This document shows, in pieces, positions 1 through 8,459 of a DNA stretch of 64,000 nt (its first letter is position 1; every line of letters begins with the position of its first letter). The DNA is from Pseudomonas coleopterorum. Its GTDB lineage: Bacteria > Pseudomonadota > Gammaproteobacteria > Pseudomonadales > Pseudomonadaceae. Position numbers and translations under genes: made by a program. Under the pieces are notes generated by a model that had not been told where the DNA came from, did no database searches, and worked only from the letters and a program-made list of their open reading frames with translations. The stretch spans positions 62,001 through 126,000 of the forward strand of contig NZ_FNTZ01000001.1 of NCBI RefSeq assembly GCF_900105555.1, given 5' to 3'.

Positions 1-418
1 CACCGGACAACTGTTCTGGATAGGCATCGGCCTTCTCCGCCAGTCCGACCTTGTCGAGCAACGCCAGTGCCTCGCGGCGCACCTGCGCGGCCGGCTCGTT
101 TTTCACGTAGAGCGGCCCCTCCATCACGTTTTCCAACACCGTGCGATGGGGGAACAGATTGAAGCGCTGGAACACCATGCCCATGCGGCTGCGCAAGGTA
201 TGCACCGTCTTGCTGCCGCGCTGCACGGTTTCGCCGAAGGCCAGGATCGAGCCGCCTTCATAGGTTTCCAGCGCATTGATGCAGCGCAGCAAGGTCGACT
301 TGCCCGACCCCGACGGGCCGATCAGGCACACCACTTCGCCTTTCTGCACCTGCAGATCCACCCCGTGCAGCACGCGGTGGTCGCCATAGTTCTTCTGCAG
401 TCCACTGATCTGGATCAT
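1..418 (-). CDS. Polar amino-acid ABC transporter ATP-binding protein (partial, C-terminus outside window)
   Basis: This is the N-terminal 139 residues of an ABC ATPase that powers uptake of a polar amino acid through the permease encoded just upstream. The protein opens MIQISGLQKNYGDHRVL. It has the Walker A box GPSGSGKST near residue 35 and the Q-loop segment MVFQRFNLFPH near residue 85, both typical of the HisP/GlnQ class. Its ATG overlaps the TGA of the permease (ATGA), so the two are translationally coupled. The signature motif and Walker B lie beyond the left edge. The family is secure; the substrate is not. Operon order is binding protein, permease, ATPase. Confidence 0.93.
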   Translation of the reverse strand, partial: MIQISGLQKNYGDHRVLHGVDLQVQKGEVVCLIGPSGSGKSTLLRCINALETYEGGSILAFGETVQRGSKTVHTLRSRMGMVFQRFNLFPHRTVLENVMEGPLYVKNEPAAQVRREALALLDKVGLAEKADAYPEQLSG

Positions 419-1083
419 GCCTTTTTCCTCCGGCTCAGACGCTGCTCCATGCGCCGCAACCCGTACACCAGCGGCAGGCTCATCAGCAGGTACAGCAAGG
501 CCACCAGGGTGTAGACGGTCATGTTCTGGAAAGTCGACGAGGCGATGAGCTGGCCCTGGCGGGTCATTTCAGCCACGGTGATGGTCGACACCAGCGACGA
601 GTCCTTGAGCATCATTACCAGCGTGTTGCCGTAGGGCGGCAGCGCGATGCGAAACGCCTGGGGCAGGATCACCCGGCGCATCATCATGAACGAACGCATG
701 CCCAAGGCTTCCGACGCCTCGCGCTGGCCCTGGTCCACGGCAATGATGCCGGTGCGAAAGTTCTCCGCCTGATAGGCCGAGTAGGCGATGCCCATGCCGA
801 TCACCCCGGCCTGGAAGGCCGTCAGGTGAATGCCCATGTCCGGCAGCACGAAATAGATGTAGAACAGCTGCACGATGATCGGCAGCCCACGGATCACGTT
901 GATCACCGTGCTCGCCGCCCACGACAGCGCGCGGATCGACGACAGCTTGAGCAGCGCCAGCACCAGCCCGATGGCGCTGCTGAGCAGGAACGACAGCACC
1001 GTGATCTGGATGGTCACCCACGCGCCCTGAAGCAGAATCGGCAGGAAGTCCTGCGCGTTCTGCAAGAAGTCAGCAAGCTTCAT
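415..1083 (-). CDS. Polar amino-acid ABC transporter permease (His/Glu/Gln/Arg/opine type)
   Basis: Inner-membrane permease of 222 residues, the normal size for this class. It shows several hydrophobic segments and the EAA-like loop EASEALGMRSFMMMRRVILPQA, which contacts the ATPase, ahead of a terminal membrane segment. It begins with ATG 15 bases after the binding-protein gene and ends in a 4-base ATGA overlap with the ATPase gene, so all three genes form one operon read leftwards. Only one permease is visible, so the transporter may work as a homodimer unless a second permease lies outside the window. The substrate cannot be told from sequence. Confidence 0.93.
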   Translation of the reverse strand: MKLADFLQNAQDFLPILLQGAWVTIQITVLSFLLSSAIGLVLALLKLSSIRALSWAASTVINVIRGLPIIVQLFYIYFVLPDMGIHLTAFQAGVIGMGIAYSAYQAENFRTGIIAVDQGQREASEALGMRSFMMMRRVILPQAFRIALPPYGNTLVMMLKDSSLVSTITVAEMTRQGQLIASSTFQNMTVYTLVALLYLLMSLPLVYGLRRMEQRLSRRKKA

Positions 1084-1097
1084 GGTCGCTCCTCAGC

Positions 1098-1862
1098 CTA
1101 CACGCCCCACTTCTGCACAATGCCCTGCAGCGTACCGTTGGCCTTGATGGTGTCGATGGCCTTGTTCAGGCGCTCCAGGGTTTCGCTGTCACCCTTGCGC
1201 ACCACGAAGCACACATCGCCTACCTTGGCCGCCTTGTAGTCGGCAGCCAGCTTCACCCCTTTGAAGGTGTTCTGGCGAATCTGGTAGGCCACGATCGGCT
1301 GATCGGCCACGGCCGCCTTGATGCGGCCCAGAGACAGGTCGCGGACCATCTCGGCGATCGAATCGTAGGTGCGCACTTCCTTGAAGATGCCCATCTTGTT
1401 GACCAGGTCGTAGAACGCGGTGCCCGCCTGGGCGCCGATCACTTCACCCTTCAACGCCGCCAGGTCGGGGTAGGCGGTGTTGTCGTCGGCACTGACGATC
1501 AGGCCTTCGCCGTAGGAATAGACCGGCGCGCTGAAGTCCACCACCTTGGCCCGCTCGTCGGTCTTGAGCATCCCTGCGGAAATGAAGTCCAGCTTGCCCG
1601 AGGTCAGGGACGGTATCAGCGCTGCGAAGTTGGTCTGCTCCATCTGAGTTCCGAAGCCACCGGCTTCACCGACCGCCTTGGCGATATCCACCATCATCCC
1701 CTGAATACTGTTGCTCTTGATGTCCAGGAAGGTGAAGGGTGAACCCGTGGCGGTTGCACCAACCTTGTACAGCGGTGCCTCGGCGGCGTGCACCAGGGAT
1801 GCACCAAGGGTCAGGCAGATACCGAACGCGAAACGGCGAAACAGAGGGGAGAGGCTGTTCAT
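1098..1862 (-). CDS. Amino-acid ABC transporter periplasmic substrate-binding protein
   Basis: Periplasmic solute-binding protein of 254 residues (SBP_bac_3 family), first gene of the operon. An N-terminal signal peptide ends around LVHAAEA (residues 22-28). The mature part shows typical family stretches: SPFTFLD near the start, DFISAGMLKTDERAKVVDFS, and QAGTAFYDLV for the hinge region. It sits opposite an IclR-family regulator, and the space between them holds a sigma-54-like promoter on its own strand and a 27-base palindrome. This suggests nitrogen-linked, substrate-controlled expression. Substrate unknown. Confidence 0.92.
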   Translation of the reverse strand: MNSLSPLFRRFAFGICLTLGASLVHAAEAPLYKVGATATGSPFTFLDIKSNSIQGMMVDIAKAVGEAGGFGTQMEQTNFAALIPSLTSGKLDFISAGMLKTDERAKVVDFSAPVYSYGEGLIVSADDNTAYPDLAALKGEVIGAQAGTAFYDLVNKMGIFKEVRTYDSIAEMVRDLSLGRIKAAVADQPIVAYQIRQNTFKGVKLAADYKAAKVGDVCFVVRKGDSETLERLNKAIDTIKANGTLQGIVQKWGV

Positions 1863-1920
1863 CGGGTCACTCCAGAAGGGATCGGAAGGTGGAGACCGCC
1901 AGGCGGACTTGACCGAAGTC

Positions 1921-1935
1921 GCAAGCTCTATGCCA
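1921..1935 (-). promoter_or_regulatory. Candidate sigma-54 (-24/-12) promoter of the amino-acid ABC operon
   Basis: Read on the minus strand the site is TGGCATAGAGCTTGC, against the RpoN consensus TGGCAC-N5-TTGCA. The invariant GG and GC are exactly ten bases apart. The predicted start point lies about 45 bases before the binding-protein ATG. No experiment is implied; this is a consensus match in a fitting position. Confidence 0.6.
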
Positions 1936-1950
1936 TTTCACACCGAAATC

Positions 1951-1977
1951 ATCGATTTTCAGTGACTGGAAATCGAT
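1951..1977. promoter_or_regulatory. 27-bp near-perfect palindrome, probable IclR-family operator
   Basis: Left arm ATCGATTTTCAGT (1951-1963), centre G, right arm ACTGGAAATCGAT (1965-1977); 12 of 13 base pairs match. It lies between the divergent binding-protein and IclR genes, 16 bases upstream of the sigma-54-like element. A further copy of the half-site core CGATTTTCAG stands at 2002-2011, 49 bases along. Position and symmetry fit the adjacent regulator as binder; this is inferred. Confidence 0.55.
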
Positions 1978-2077
1978 AAACATCACATTCGTATCGGTAT
2001 CCGATTTTCAGGCGCGTAAATTGCTGTCTCTTTGCTGTTGTCCGGGTCCATTCGCCGAATATTGCCTCGAGGCTCTC

Positions 2078-2857
2078 ATGTCCGAAGATCGCAACAGCCT
2101 GTTCAATCAATCCCTGGAAAAAGGCTTGGCCGTGCTGCGTACATTCAGCGCCAAGCGCCGCAGCATGAGCCTGGCAGAGATCGCCGAAGCCTCGCACATG
2201 ACCAAAAGCTCGGCCCAGCGCATGGTCTTCACCCTGGAAAGCCTGGGTTACCTTCGGAAACACTCGCGCACTCGGCATTACCAGCTGACACCCCATGTGC
2301 TGGAACTGGGCTTCAGCTACCTCGATGCTCATTCCCTGATCGAAGTCGGCAACCCGTTCCTGGCCGAACTCACCCGACTCACCGGCGAGACCGCCTGCCT
2401 GACCGAACCCACCGGCATGGAAATGACCTACATCGCGCGCTTCGTCAGCGCCCGTTTCGTACCCGTGCACATGCCCATCGGCAGCCGCGTGCCGATGTAC
2501 TGCACCGGCTCCGGCCGCGCCTACCTCAGCGCCCTGCCCGAAGCCGAAGCGCTGGCGCTGGTGCAGGGCAGCACTCGCGTTGCCCACACCCCGCACACCC
2601 ACACCGAGGTGGACGACATCATGGCTTCGCTGCAAACGGTGCGTGACTGCGGCTACGCCGTGAACACCCAGGAACTGTTCCTGGGCGACATGACCATCGC
2701 CGCCCCCGTCATCGGCGGCAACGGCCGGCCCGTAGCCGCCGTCCACGTGGTAGCCCCCACCAGCCGCTGGACCCGCGCCGACGCCGAAAGCCAACTGGCA
2801 CCGGCCTTGATGCAGTGCGTGCAGGTGTTGAGCAATTCGGCGCGGAGTTTGGGGTAG
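2078..2857 (+). CDS. IclR-family transcriptional regulator
   Basis: DNA-binding regulator of 259 residues. It has an N-terminal winged helix-turn-helix (about residues 12-75, with SLAEIAEASHMTKSSAQRMV as the recognition region) and a C-terminal IclR effector domain with GSRVPMYCTGSGRAYLSALPE near the middle. I place the start at ATG 2078 (MSEDRNSLFNQS) because the family begins here; an in-frame start at 2021 would add an unrelated Cys-rich leader. It is divergent from the amino-acid transporter and probably controls it in response to that substrate or a product. Confidence 0.9.
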   Translation: MSEDRNSLFNQSLEKGLAVLRTFSAKRRSMSLAEIAEASHMTKSSAQRMVFTLESLGYLRKHSRTRHYQLTPHVLELGFSYLDAHSLIEVGNPFLAELTRLTGETACLTEPTGMEMTYIARFVSARFVPVHMPIGSRVPMYCTGSGRAYLSALPEAEALALVQGSTRVAHTPHTHTEVDDIMASLQTVRDCGYAVNTQELFLGDMTIAAPVIGGNGRPVAAVHVVAPTSRWTRADAESQLAPALMQCVQVLSNSARSLG

Positions 2858-2889
2858 GGGAAAATGGAGGCTGTACTCTAATATTGTGA

Positions 2890-2908
2890 TATCGCCAAAT
2901 TGGCGATA
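2890..2908. promoter_or_regulatory. Perfect 19-bp palindrome, candidate autoregulatory operator
   Basis: TATCGCCAA / A / TTGGCGATA: two 9-base arms match without error around A2899. It overlaps the likely -10 to leader region (TAATAT at 2879-2884) and ends nine bases before the DUF4160 ATG. The second gene of the pair carries a helix-turn-helix, so self-repression through this site is a natural inference. Confidence 0.6.
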
Positions 2909-2917
2909 CGATCAGGC

Positions 2918-3148
2918 ATGTCTACCAAATATCGATTTCGCGATAAATACCGTATCGAGTTGCGGGAGAGAGACCATCTGCCTCCGCATGTGCACCTCAC
3001 TGGCGGTGGTTTGGATGTCCAGATCAGTCTGGAACCCGTTGCAGTTACCCAAGGCAAAGCACCTCAGAAAATCTTGCAGGAAGCCTTGGCGTGGATCTCG
3101 GCCCATCAAGCCGAACTTTTGAAGGAGTGGAAGCAATGGCATCGATGA
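2918..3148 (+). CDS. DUF4160 family protein (possible toxin-antitoxin partner)
   Basis: A 76-residue protein, MSTKYRFRDKYRIEL..., with the DUF4160 hallmark RERDHLPPHVHL followed by a short beta-rich stretch and a C-terminal helix. I chose ATG 2918; a TTG at 2900 lies inside the palindrome and would add six residues with no better support. Its last 13 bases overlap the next gene, which encodes a DUF2442 protein. DUF4160-DUF2442 pairs are common in bacteria and behave in gene neighbourhoods like toxin-antitoxin pairs, but I know of no defined biochemical function. Confidence is high for the family and low for the role. Confidence 0.82.
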   Translation: MSTKYRFRDKYRIELRERDHLPPHVHLTGGGLDVQISLEPVAVTQGKAPQKILQEALAWISAHQAELLKEWKQWHR

Positions 3149-3591
3149 AACGCCCCCGCCTGCGGGCTGTGCAGGCACATCCAGGCGCCATACTTGATCT
3201 GACGTTTACCAGCGGTCAGCAATTTCGCCTCAACATGCATGACGATTTGAAAAAGTATCCTGGCCTGCGCCCACTGGCCAAAGGCAAAGCCTTTGAAGGC
3301 GCTGTGATGGGTGATGCAGGTTGGACGGTCGAATGGCCTGCGCTCGATATTCAGATCGGTGCCGACACGCTGTTTCTGGACGCACTGGCGCAATCGGCGG
3401 TGGACGAAAATACGCGCCTCTTTATCCAGTGGCGATTGAAACACCGCCTTACACTGGATCAGGCTGCCGAGGCTCTAGGGGTGAGCGCTCGCAGCATCAG
3501 CCGATACAGCAGTGGCCGAGAGACAGTGCCGCGGACCTTGGCGCTGGCGTGCCTGGGGTGGGAAACGCTGGATCATCCAGATGCGGCTTGA
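3136..3591 (+). CDS. DUF2442 protein with C-terminal helix-turn-helix
   Basis: A 151-residue protein in two parts: an N-terminal DUF2442 domain (about residues 1-80) and a C-terminal XRE-like helix-turn-helix (about 95-145, RLTLDQAAEALGVSARSISR). The start at ATG 3136 is set by a GAAGGAGTGG ribosome site embedded in the end of the DUF4160 gene; a longer in-frame start at 3091 lacks this. The overlap indicates translational coupling. The architecture recalls the structurally solved Nitrosomonas protein NE0471. It likely binds DNA and may be the antitoxin and repressor of the pair, acting at the palindrome at 2890-2908. Confidence 0.82.
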   Translation: MASMKRPRLRAVQAHPGAILDLTFTSGQQFRLNMHDDLKKYPGLRPLAKGKAFEGAVMGDAGWTVEWPALDIQIGADTLFLDALAQSAVDENTRLFIQWRLKHRLTLDQAAEALGVSARSISRYSSGRETVPRTLALACLGWETLDHPDAA

Positions 3592-3725
3592 AGGGTGGCT
3601 AATCTGCTTCCGATCTAGCAGTTACCAGGTGTTCCCCACATGATCCAAGCGCACGAACACCAACTCGGTTGCCGGTCGTGAGCCGAATACGCTTGGCTGC
3701 AGGGCAACAGGATTCTAGATAAGGG

Positions 3726-4376
3726 ATGACTATGTTTGATATCACCAACTTTTGGCTTTTTATAGTTGCCGTTTTTATGCTTTCCATAACACCAGGCCCC
3801 GACATGGCTTACGTGGTGGGGCAAAGTGTTGCAAATGGTCGGCGTGCGGGCGTCATCTCAGCGGCTGGCGTGGCCTTGGGCAGTTGCACTCATGCGTTGG
3901 CGAGTATTGTCGGGCTCACGGCCCTGATTGCGGCCTCGCCTGTCATGTTTACCCTGGTTAAATATGTTGGCGCGATCTACCTGATCTACCTGGGTGGAAA
4001 GTTGGTGCTCGAGACCTTTGGTCGCGCACGCGCAGAAGCCGCTGAAAGCGCTGACATCAAAAAAGATGCGGATCTTTATGGCCTCCTGTCAAAGGGGTTC
4101 ATAACGACCCTGATGAATCCAAAGGTTCTGCTGTTCTTCATTTCATTCTTTCCACAATTCGTAGCGCCTGGAGGCGAGCACCACACCGCGTCTTTCCTGG
4201 TGTTGGGATTGACCTATGCGCTGGTAGCCTTTTTAACCGACGCAACCTTTGCGATCCTGGCTGGAAGTGCCTCAAGCGGCATGTCACGCAACCGATCGCT
4301 GCAGAAATTGATGGATCGTGTCGTCGGAGGTGTGTTCATCGCGTTAGGCATCAGGCTTGCGCTGACTCGTACATGA
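3726..4376 (+). CDS. LysE/RhtB-family amino-acid exporter
   Basis: Inner-membrane exporter of 216 residues with about six hydrophobic segments. The family signature SITPGPDMAYVVGQS follows the first membrane segment, with AAGVALGSCTHALAS and KYVGAIYLIYLGGKLV after it, as in RhtB-type homoserine/threonine/lysine exporters. A GGAT-type ribosome site (AAGGG) precedes ATG 3726. It stands alone, convergent with the lactonase gene that follows. The exported compound is unknown. Confidence 0.9.
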   Translation: MTMFDITNFWLFIVAVFMLSITPGPDMAYVVGQSVANGRRAGVISAAGVALGSCTHALASIVGLTALIAASPVMFTLVKYVGAIYLIYLGGKLVLETFGRARAEAAESADIKKDADLYGLLSKGFITTLMNPKVLLFFISFFPQFVAPGGEHHTASFLVLGLTYALVAFLTDATFAILAGSASSGMSRNRSLQKLMDRVVGGVFIALGIRLALTRT

Positions 4377-4505
4377 AAATGCCTAGGTAATCGCCGGGTT
4401 CTGCAGGTGATCACGAATCACATCCCGTGACGGATGCAGGCCACTGTTCGACGCCGCAGACTCATCGACTGCCGTGCATCCCCCGATGCGCGGCAGACTG
4501 GGTCA

Positions 4506-5627
4506 TTACACCGCGAACGTCGCCCCACGCGCATTCACGAACAACGAATAGATCGAGTGACTGCTGGCCATGAACAGCCGGTTTCCCTCGCGCCCGCCGA
4601 AGCACACATTCGGGCAGCGTTCGGGCAGGGAAATGTGCCCGATGGCCTTGCCCTGTGGATTGAACACGCGCACGCCGTCGAGTTTTTCCAGGTCGGCCTT
4701 GGGATCACCATTGCCACCCCAGCCGCACCACAAATTACCCGCCTCGTCGCACTTGATGCCGTCGATGGCGGCGTAGTCCAACCCTTCGATATGTTTGCGG
4801 CGCTCGCCCAGAGTACCGTCGTCCTTCACATCGATCGCCCAGATCAGTCGATTGGGCTTGGCCCGGCCTTCGACGACGTACAGCAGTTTTTCATCGGGTG
4901 AAAAACACAGGCCATTCGGTCCGTTGATGTCGTCGATCACCCGCGTGACTTTCCTGCTCTCGCCGTCGATGCGGTACACCGCATGAGGTTGAGTGGGGGT
5001 GATCTTGTGGCCTTCGTAGTTGTTGATGGTCTGGAAGGGCGGATCGGTGAACCAGATGGATCCGTCGGTTTTGCAGACGACGTCATTGGGGGAATTGAAG
5101 GGCTTGCCGTCGAAACTGTCAGCCAGGACGGTGACGGTGCCGTTGTGTTCAGTGCGCGTGATGCGGCGGCCTTCACTGGTGGTGGTAGAGCCTTCGCAGA
5201 CGATCAATCGCCCCTGGCGATCCTGGCACATGCCGTTGGAGAAGTTGGAGTGTTCGCGGTACACGGAGAAGGTGTCCGTGATTTCGTCCCAGCGCATGAT
5301 GCGATTGTTGGGGATGTCGCTGACCAACAGATAGCGACCAGCGCCGATCCACACCGGCCCTTCGGCCCAGCGCAGGCCGGTGGCCAGTCTTTCGACGCTG
5401 GCGTTGAACACCCGCAACTCAAGGAAACTGTCGTCGAGCACGTGCACCAGCGGGTCAGGGTAACGCTGACTCAAGGGCTCGGCGGCACTGGACAACCGGG
5501 GCAGCGCAGCGCTGCCCACGGTGGCAAGTGTGGCGGAAACCGCGAGGGATTGTTTCAGAAAACTGCGGCGGGTATTGCCCTTTGCTCGGTCGAGCCGTTC
5601 AGGCTCGGCGGACGAGAATGAGTCCAT
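4506..5627 (-). CDS. Tat-exported SMP-30/gluconolactonase-like protein
   Basis: A 373-residue six-bladed propeller enzyme of the SMP-30/LRE family. An N-terminal twin-arginine signal (NTRRSFLKQSLAVSATLA, about residues 18-35) marks export of a folded protein. Family motifs are visible: WAEGPVWIGAGRYLLVSDIP with the metal-binding Glu, SNGMCQDRQGRLIVCEG, and NSPNDVVCKTDGSIWFTDP with the Asn and Asp of the active site. Likely substrates are sugar lactones; the exact one is not known. A second, shorter relative lies at 16102-17118. It is convergent with lysE. Confidence 0.88.
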   Translation of the reverse strand: MDSFSSAEPERLDRAKGNTRRSFLKQSLAVSATLATVGSAALPRLSSAAEPLSQRYPDPLVHVLDDSFLELRVFNASVERLATGLRWAEGPVWIGAGRYLLVSDIPNNRIMRWDEITDTFSVYREHSNFSNGMCQDRQGRLIVCEGSTTTSEGRRITRTEHNGTVTVLADSFDGKPFNSPNDVVCKTDGSIWFTDPPFQTINNYEGHKITPTQPHAVYRIDGESRKVTRVIDDINGPNGLCFSPDEKLLYVVEGRAKPNRLIWAIDVKDDGTLGERRKHIEGLDYAAIDGIKCDEAGNLWCGWGGNGDPKADLEKLDGVRVFNPQGKAIGHISLPERCPNVCFGGREGNRLFMASSHSIYSLFVNARGATFAV

Positions 5628-5729
5628 GTAGCGATCTCCGTAGTTTTGTTTTTATGAGGAGACGTAGTAATACCTTGTGATAGGACATCGTACAAGTATT
5701 TGGCCTTGTTTCGGGTCCCGGTTTTTTGC

Positions 5730-6131
5730 TCAACGCCCTAGTTTTTCAAGTGCCGCATCGGTCAAGAAAGAAGATCGACTTTTGACATTGTGCTCACGAA
5801 CAAATCGGTCGATCTGCGAAATCACGAATCCAGGCAGTGTGACGTTGACCTTTTCGGTCTTGCCCAAGTAAGGCGTTATATCGATATCGAGCATTCCCCA
5901 GCCCATGTCCGTGTATTCGGCGTCGTTACGAAGGACTGCCGTCGCGCTTGGGAGAGGAATACGCTCTCCACGAGCCGCAAGTTCCTCCAGCATGATATGA
6001 GCGATCTCGATCGCAGCACCGTAGGCCTCTTCGAACGTGTCGCCAGCGGTGATGGCGCCAGGAATGTCGAGCACCTGAATTCCGACGGCTGTAGGTTCAT
6101 CGCCCCACTCGATGCAGATTGGGTAGCGCAT
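5730..6131 (-). CDS. hicB: HicB-family antitoxin-like protein, no HicA partner seen
   Basis: A 133-residue protein with the HicB layout. The N-terminal partial RNase-H-like domain (MRYPICIEWGDE, then DIPGAITAGDTFEEAYGAA) is followed by a C-terminal ribbon-helix-helix-like tail (NVTLPGFVISQIDRFVREH, SRSSFLTDAALEKL). ATG 6131 is chosen because CTGGAG stands at the right distance; GTG 6146 is the alternative. Normally a roughly 60-residue HicA mRNA interferase lies immediately upstream or downstream. I find no HicA-like reading frame in the 244 bases upstream or the 100 bases downstream, so this appears to be a solitary antitoxin. Confidence 0.8.
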   Translation of the reverse strand: MRYPICIEWGDEPTAVGIQVLDIPGAITAGDTFEEAYGAAIEIAHIMLEELAARGERIPLPSATAVLRNDAEYTDMGWGMLDIDITPYLGKTEKVNVTLPGFVISQIDRFVREHNVKSRSSFLTDAALEKLGR

Positions 6132-6390
6132 GGCATCTCCAGACACTTTTTGTACATAGGTTTATAGAATTGAATGCGCTTGGGCTTCCCTGATTTGCCC
6201 CAAGCCTTTTCAAGATAACGGGTATGCCGTTTCGCCTGAAAACCCTGGCGTTTCAAGAAATGTCCAACCAGCAGCCTAGATCCCCACAAACCCGACCACC
6301 TGCATCAAGTCCACCTCCCCATGGCCGATAGCGAAAGCAATGCAGGCCACGCCCCGCGTGCGCTGTGCAACCTTTCCAGCGAGCCATGTG

Positions 6391-8412
6391 ATGAATCTCT
6401 TCAAACGCTTCAACCCCGCCCGCGCACTCAGCCAGGGTGCCGTGAGCCTGAGCTGCACGGCCAATGAGCTGGACCGCGGTCTGGCCGGTTTGCGGGCGGA
6501 TCCTGTGCTGGTGACAGGCTTCGTCTCGCCTCACCTGGACATCGACAAGGTCGCGGCCAGCGTTCGGCAGCGCTTCCCCAATGGCACCATCAGCCTGTGC
6601 ACCACTTCAGGCGAGCTGTGCAACAGCGCGGATGGTCTGTACTGCGCGGCGGGCGAGCACTGGGACCGCATCGTGCTGCAGTGTTTCGAGCGCAATGTGA
6701 TTACCTCGGCGGAAGTGGTCATGGTGCCGCTGGAGTGCGAAGACATCCGCAACGGTGGCAAACGCATGGAGATGCGCGAGCGCATCGCGAAGCTGGTCGC
6801 CAACATCAAGCGCGTCCAGGTCAGTACGCCCATCGACCACCGCGATACCCTGGCCTACGTGGTTTTCGACGGGCTGTCGGCTTCCGAATCGTTCTTCATG
6901 GAAGCGCTTTACGAGTCGGGCCGCTTTCCCTGCCTGTTCGTCGGCGGCTCTGCGGGCGGCAAATCGGATTTCCAGAAAACCCTGATCCACGACGGCCAGC
7001 GCAGCTACCAGAATCACGCCCAGATCGTCTTTCTCAAGACCGCACCGGACATCCGTTTCGGTGTGTTCAAGAGCCAGAACTTCGAGCCGGCCGGGCTGAC
7101 GTTCAGCGTGCTCACCGCCTCCGTCGAAGACCGCACCATCGATCAGGTGATCGACAGCAGCGGCAACATCATGAGCATGGTCCAGGCCCTGTGCAACGCG
7201 TTCAAGTGCGACAGCCATTCCCTGGAAAAGAACCTGGCCGAGTACTCCTTCGCCATCCGCGTCGGCAGCGAATTGTTCGTTCGTTCCATTGCCCGTATTG
7301 ACCATACCCAACAGATCATCCAGTTGTTCTGCGACGTTGCGCCGGGCGAAGAGCTGGTCATGGTCAAGCGCACGCCGCTGCGTCAGGCCACGGAAAAAGA
7401 CTACCGACAGTTCCTGCAAGGCAAGGGCGGCCAACCGGTGGCTGCCATTCTCAACGACTGCATCCTGCGCAGGCTCAACAACGCCAATGACCTGGGCAGC
7501 ATGCGCGGCCTGTTTGGCGACGTCCCGGTGGTGGGCTTCTCTACCTTCGGTGAAATCCTCGGCTTGAATCTCAACCAGACCCTGACCGCGATTTTCTTCT
7601 TCCGCGTCGCCAAGGGCGCATCGTTCACCGACGAGTATGTGGATAACTTCATCGCCCACTATGGCGAGTTCAAAGCCTTCTTCCTGCGCCGCCAGCTCAA
7701 GAAAATGGTCGGCCTCAACCACGTGGTGGTGAAACAGATCGAAGCCTTCAAACGCAACGATTTCACCAGCGCCCTCGACACCCGCGGCCTGGACACCGGC
7801 ATCCTCCCCGTTTTCAAAGGGCTCGCCGCTCTGGGCCAGGTGCTCGCCGACGCTGGCGAACACCAACAGCAGATGGCCACCCAGATCAACCATTATTCCG
7901 GCGAGCTGCACCTCTCCATGGACGATCTGGCCGCCACCATCGACCGGCAGAATACCGTTTCGACCCAGGCCGGCAGCACCGTCGAAGATCTCGCCCGGCA
8001 GGCCGACCAAGCAGTGATCGGCGCGCGTGCCCTGGCCAGTTCGAGCCTGCAGATTCAATCCATCGTCCAGGTGATTCAGCAGATCGCCGGCCAGACCAAT
8101 CTGCTCGCGCTCAACGCCGCCATCGAAGCAGCCCGCGCGGGCGATCTGGGAAGGGGCTTCGCCGTGGTGGCCGACGAGGTCCGCAAACTGGCGGAGATCA
8201 CCCGCAAGAATGCAGCGGACATCGGCGTGGATGTCGATCTGCTGTCGAGCGAGATCCAGCGAGTGGCTCAGCAGATCGAAGATCAGTCCACAGGAGTGAG
8301 TGCGTTGAGGGAGATGCTAGACACCTTGGAGGCGTCGAGCCAGGCAACCGAGGGGACGGCGAGGCGGACCAAGGGGATTGCGGATACGTTGACGGGGCTG
8401 ACGCGAGGCTGA
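6391..8412 (+). CDS. Soluble FIST-domain chemoreceptor (methyl-accepting chemotaxis protein)
   Basis: A 673-residue sensor. Residues about 25-240 form a FIST N domain and about 250-400 a FIST C domain, a predicted small-ligand sensor. The C-terminal 180 residues are the chemoreceptor signalling module with the hairpin tip [19 protein letters not shown] followed by [16 protein letters not shown]. No membrane segment is visible, so it probably sits in a cytoplasmic chemosensory array. I prefer ATG 6391 (MNLFKRFN) over 6340 because the conserved part starts there; the ribosome site is weak for both. The ligand is unknown; amino acids have been suggested for FIST. It is convergent with the methyltransferase gene. 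Confidence 0.88.
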   Translation: MNLFKRFNPARALSQGAVSLSCTANELDRGLAGLRADPVLVTGFVSPHLDIDKVAASVRQRFPNGTISLCTTSGELCNSADGLYCAAGEHWDRIVLQCFERNVITSAEVVMVPLECEDIRNGGKRMEMRERIAKLVANIKRVQVSTPIDHRDTLAYVVFDGLSASESFFMEALYESGRFPCLFVGGSAGGKSDFQKTLIHDGQRSYQNHAQIVFLKTAPDIRFGVFKSQNFEPAGLTFSVLTASVEDRTIDQVIDSSGNIMSMVQALCNAFKCDSHSLEKNLAEYSFAIRVGSELFVRSIARIDHTQQIIQLFCDVAPGEELVMVKRTPLRQATEKDYRQFLQGKGGQPVAAILNDCILRRLNNANDLGSMRGLFGDVPVVGFSTFGEILGLNLNQTLTAIFFFRVAKGASFTDEYVDNFIAHYGEFKAFFLRRQLKKMVGLNHVVVKQIEAFKRNDFTSALDTRGLDTGILPVFKGLAALGQVLADAGEHQQQMATQINHYSGELHLSMDDLAATIDRQNTVSTQAGSTVEDLARQADQAVIGARALASSSLQIQSIVQVIQQIAGQTNLLALNAAIEAARAGDLGRGFAVVADEVRKLAEITRKNAADIGVDVDLLSSEIQRVAQQIEDQSTGVSALREMLDTLEASSQATEGTARRTKGIADTLTGLTRG

Positions 8413-8427
8413 TGATGAGACGAACCA

Positions 8428-8458
8428 TGCACCGCTGATCCTGTCTCGCAGCGGTGCA
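8428..8458. terminator. Hairpin between convergent genes
   Basis: A perfect 10-bp stem TGCACCGCTG / CAGCGGTGCA with an 11-base loop lies between the chemoreceptor and methyltransferase stop codons. There is no clear T-run on either side, so it may be a weak bidirectional terminator or RNA-end stabiliser. Confidence 0.5.
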
Positions 8459-8459
8459 G

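Noticed and set aside
6147..6390. Search for a HicA toxin or remnant upstream of hicB
   Set aside because: The frames here show no HicA-like GSHH or histidine motif; nothing to annotate.
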